Positions 61,401 to 64,000 of a DNA stretch of 64,000 bases are shown here, one piece after another. Every line of letters starts with the position of its first letter. Position 1 is the stretch's first letter. This DNA comes from Brugia malayi (taxonomy: Eukaryota > Nematoda > Chromadorea > Rhabditida > Onchocercidae): NCBI RefSeq assembly GCF_000002995.4, contig NW_025062479.1, forward strand, positions 16,178,721-16,242,720. Reading direction: 5' to 3'. The notes below the pieces were generated by a model, which saw only the letters and a program-made list of their open reading frames with translations, was not told where the DNA came from and ran no database searches. The translations under genes were made by a program, and so were the position numbers.

Positions 61401-64000
61401 ACAAGTATTGAAACAAATCATAAAGAGCATTTGAGTACATCAGAACTGAGATACACATGTAAACCCATTTGGGAAGATGGCGCTTTTAGAATTGGGCTTA
61501 ATAGACAAGAAGCTGGAATTTGGCAAACACGAATAACATTAACCGGAAAGCAAATTCTGGTAATTCCTGTGATTTTTGAACTCATAAATTCAAATTTTAT
61601 TAGCTTATCCAATTGTATCTAATTGTGTCATTTTCTCAGAAATGCTAAATTAGCTAGCGTTGTAATAAAGATTGATTTGAAATGCCGTAAAAACGATTAT
61701 TTTTTTCCAGGCTATTTCAACAAAAGTTAGAATGGACTATGAAAGTGATCTTCAGAATCCTAGTCATACACTATATTATGATTATGTGTTGTTGCAACAC
61801 AAAGATGCATCACCACAAAGTTATGCTTGCATACCTGGGAATAAGACAGACTGGTAATTCAGAACACTTTTTTGTTAACTTCTAAGTTTTTTTTTTTTTT
61901 TTTTTACTCTAATATTTGCTATCATTTAGCATTAATGGATACTGTGCTTGCATATTTACAGTTCTTCATTCTATCATAAAACTAATACTTTTTAAAACAT
62001 AGAGACAGGTAACTTTGCCTCTCATGCACAACTTACGTCCCTGTAAGCTATTGACGGATGGTTTTCACCACTTTATTTATTAAATTCATTAATATACATA
62101 AAAAAATTACTTTCTTTTCTAATTTCAAAAAAATAAATAAAAATCACTAATAATAGTAACACACAATAATAAATTTACAAGCAAAATATATATATATATT
62201 TTATGTTTTTAATAATAAAACATAATAGCATTACAAAAAATAATAATAATAACTAAACAACCATACATGTACCAACAAAATTTACCGAAAAAGAGGGCTC
62301 TACAATACGCATGTTCCAATGAAAAATCCAAAGTCACTCAATATTTTTTCGGTTTAAACAAAACCTTACTCCCAAATTATTAAATTTCGATTACTTAGGT
62401 ACCAATCCAGTTCAAAAACCAAATTTAAAATTTCTATTTAAAAAATAAAAAAAAAACTCAAATATTTTACAAAAATAACATGAAAAGAATAAAAACAAGA
62501 AAAATACACAACAAATTGAGTTTAAAAGTTTTGAATGTTTATCTGATTTATAACTCTAGAAAATGGGAAATTTTTTAAAACTCAGAAACTATGAAGGTAT
62601 TTATTTGATGCTTTCAGCGTTTTATTTCATTCATTGATGTCATAATTAAAAAACATATTTGATTATATCAAATTTCAAAATTAAAAGTGCTGATGTTGAC
62701 AGTTTACTTCATAATTTGATTTAACTACACTAATGTTTAAATTTCAAATTTTAGGAGGTTCCTAAATGAAATTAATGAATTAGTATGGCCATATTATGCG
62801 GCATGTGATCGTACATGGACTATCAAATGGGATACTTTAATTGATTGCAATTTGTACAACCGTAAGAATTATTTGAAGAATAAAAGATCTTACCTTGATT
62901 ATGTATTCCTTTAATGTATTTCTTTCCTCTTTCCCTGCTTATCAATACCATTTACATATCTTTCTGTCTGCTAATTTGTTTTTTTTTTTTTTTTTTTTTA
63001 TTTTTAATGTATTTTTTTTTAAATTCTTATTATTCATTGTTAATTCCTGCAATGACTAAGCAATAAAGCTTCATTTTGAATTTGTTCATTTTTAATCATA
63101 AGGCAAGAGATAGTGCAATGATGCACTTATTCTTTTCTTCATGAGAAAATACAAGCTAAAAGATATTTCTAGAGAAATATGATTAGATTTTTTTTAGGTT
63201 AGAATTTTTATTTACCACTTATTGTTGCCAATTTCTACATCAGTAAAAAAAAATTTGTACTGAATTCGAAATTGTGTTTTCACATTCACAACTAAACTTC
63301 AAGTTTATCAGTCTTTTAAGTTCATCACTAAAAGATTTAATTGAAATGTTTGGAACTTTTTTGCATTGTTTCAATGCGTAACAGACATTCTATGCTATGA
63401 ATAAATGATATCAGTTGAAGGATTATCAGCGAATTCTCTCTCAAGGTGCCACAGCATGTAATCTCGTATGAATCTCCCGTATCTCTGAAAGAAACTTGGA
63501 CTTTTAGCGATATTTTTACAAACTTCTAAAAAAAAGTTTTTTAAATCAAGTGATTCACGATGACTTATTGCTAAATGTATATTCTAATTATGTGACAGGT
63601 AACACTCTTTCAGTAATTTAAGGAAAAGCTAACATCGAAATGCTAGTCAACGTTAGATTTAAAATTCTCCGTTAGTATGTAGTTTTTAAACCATTTCTCT
63701 TATGATAAATGATTTAAAAGACTTCAATTTTGCAACTAACATCACTTTTGTAGTTTAAGCAATAGATCTTATAAAAATTTTGACATCAAAATAATAATAA
63801 AGCTTCAAAATGAAAATTTATTTAAATAATCGCTTTGACTTCATATGTTTCAAAAAATTTTGTTTGATTATTGTGTCAGTTTAAAATGACTTAAATTTTG
63901 CACTTTTTTATTAAAAAAAAAAAAAAAATAATAGTAATTAAGAATAAATACATGATTGTTGACTTTTCAGATAGCGAAAATTTGTATCTGTCGCTTTCTG
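58038..64000 (+). CDS. Unrecognised multi-pass membrane protein, 3' end beyond the window
   Basis: Exons with good splice sites and joining phases: 58038-58246, 59435-59533, 59800-59907, 60182-60369, 60487-60616, 60737-60903, 61051-61157, 61362-61559, 61711-61853, 62755-62861 and 63971 onward. About six hydrophobic segments are visible: ALYAISFIIYSITDLCDWLF, WLAVGLVSTTVFGSMLTSLL, IAFLFMILHDMPITIMNFVF, a segment near WPLIISSSATTISVLW, LLIPVLKVILTFLLTLIIYI and LFITSLLLTVILFVLNAILL. These are followed by a long Cys-containing region (RYTCKPIWEDGAF, YACIPGNKTDW, ACDRTWTIKWDTLIDCN) that looks extracellular. Family not recognised. The Met at 58046 could be the start (a ttatattag acceptor lies 8 bases before it) or an internal residue if the exon at 49128 is used. 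The 58246 donor (gtaatg) opens directly into an AAT microsatellite. The W at 60368 is restored across a weak gtcttc donor. Confidence 0.72.
58253..58490 (+). repeat. Interrupted (AAT)n / (ATA)n microsatellite
   Basis: Two pure AAT blocks (about 58255-58287 and 58436-58483) flank imperfect trinucleotide sequence. It starts just after the exon donor at 58246, inside an intron. Open frames across it (Asn-rich or Ile-rich) are artefacts of the repeat. Confidence 0.92.

Overview
The window is AT-rich eukaryotic DNA with many short exons, small introns bounded by GT...AG (acceptors mostly of the tttcag type) and compact genes on both strands. The gene content points to a nematode, and the style (AT-rich, nematode-specific Clc-like membrane proteins, acceptors just 5' of start codons as expected for spliced-leader addition) fits a parasitic, probably filarial, species. 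The species cannot be fixed from sequence alone. I saw no rRNA, CRISPR or bacterial-type genes, and I did not recognise any tRNA. Exon boundaries were read by eye from splice motifs, reading phase and remembered family sequences.

Layout: 1-5.0 kb (+) a sphingomyelin-synthase-related gene with an N-terminal SAM domain. About 6.95-9.25 kb (+) the ruins of an SH2 plus tyrosine-kinase gene. 10.4-12.0 kb (-) a polyubiquitin gene of four 76-residue units, with the remains of a fifth unit inside its third intron. 12.0-15.2 kb its upstream region, with a cluster of ATCGAT palindromes and a long inverted repeat. 15.2-21.0 kb (-) an importin-13-like receptor. 23.3-25.0 kb (+) a small O-methyltransferase. 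25.5-28.3 kb (-) a GLD-2-type cytoplasmic poly(A) polymerase, preceded at 28.7-32.6 kb (-) by an unrecognised gene that may be the same gene or the upstream half of an operon. 34.3-41.2 kb (+) a puromycin-sensitive-type M1 aminopeptidase. 41.9-43.7 kb and 46.8-48.5 kb (-) two paralogous Clc-like (claudin-like) four-span membrane proteins. 49.1 or 58.0 kb to beyond the end of the window (+) an unrecognised multi-pass membrane protein, probably with a very long first intron.

Most genes are housekeeping and share no single pathway: lipid synthesis (SMSr), protein turnover (ubiquitin, cytosolic aminopeptidase), nuclear transport, mRNA tail control and cell-surface proteins. The best supported unusual points are the fossil ubiquitin repeat in an intron, the kinase pseudogene, the near-perfect conservation of intron positions between the two Clc-like paralogues, and the paired palindromes upstream of polyubiquitin.
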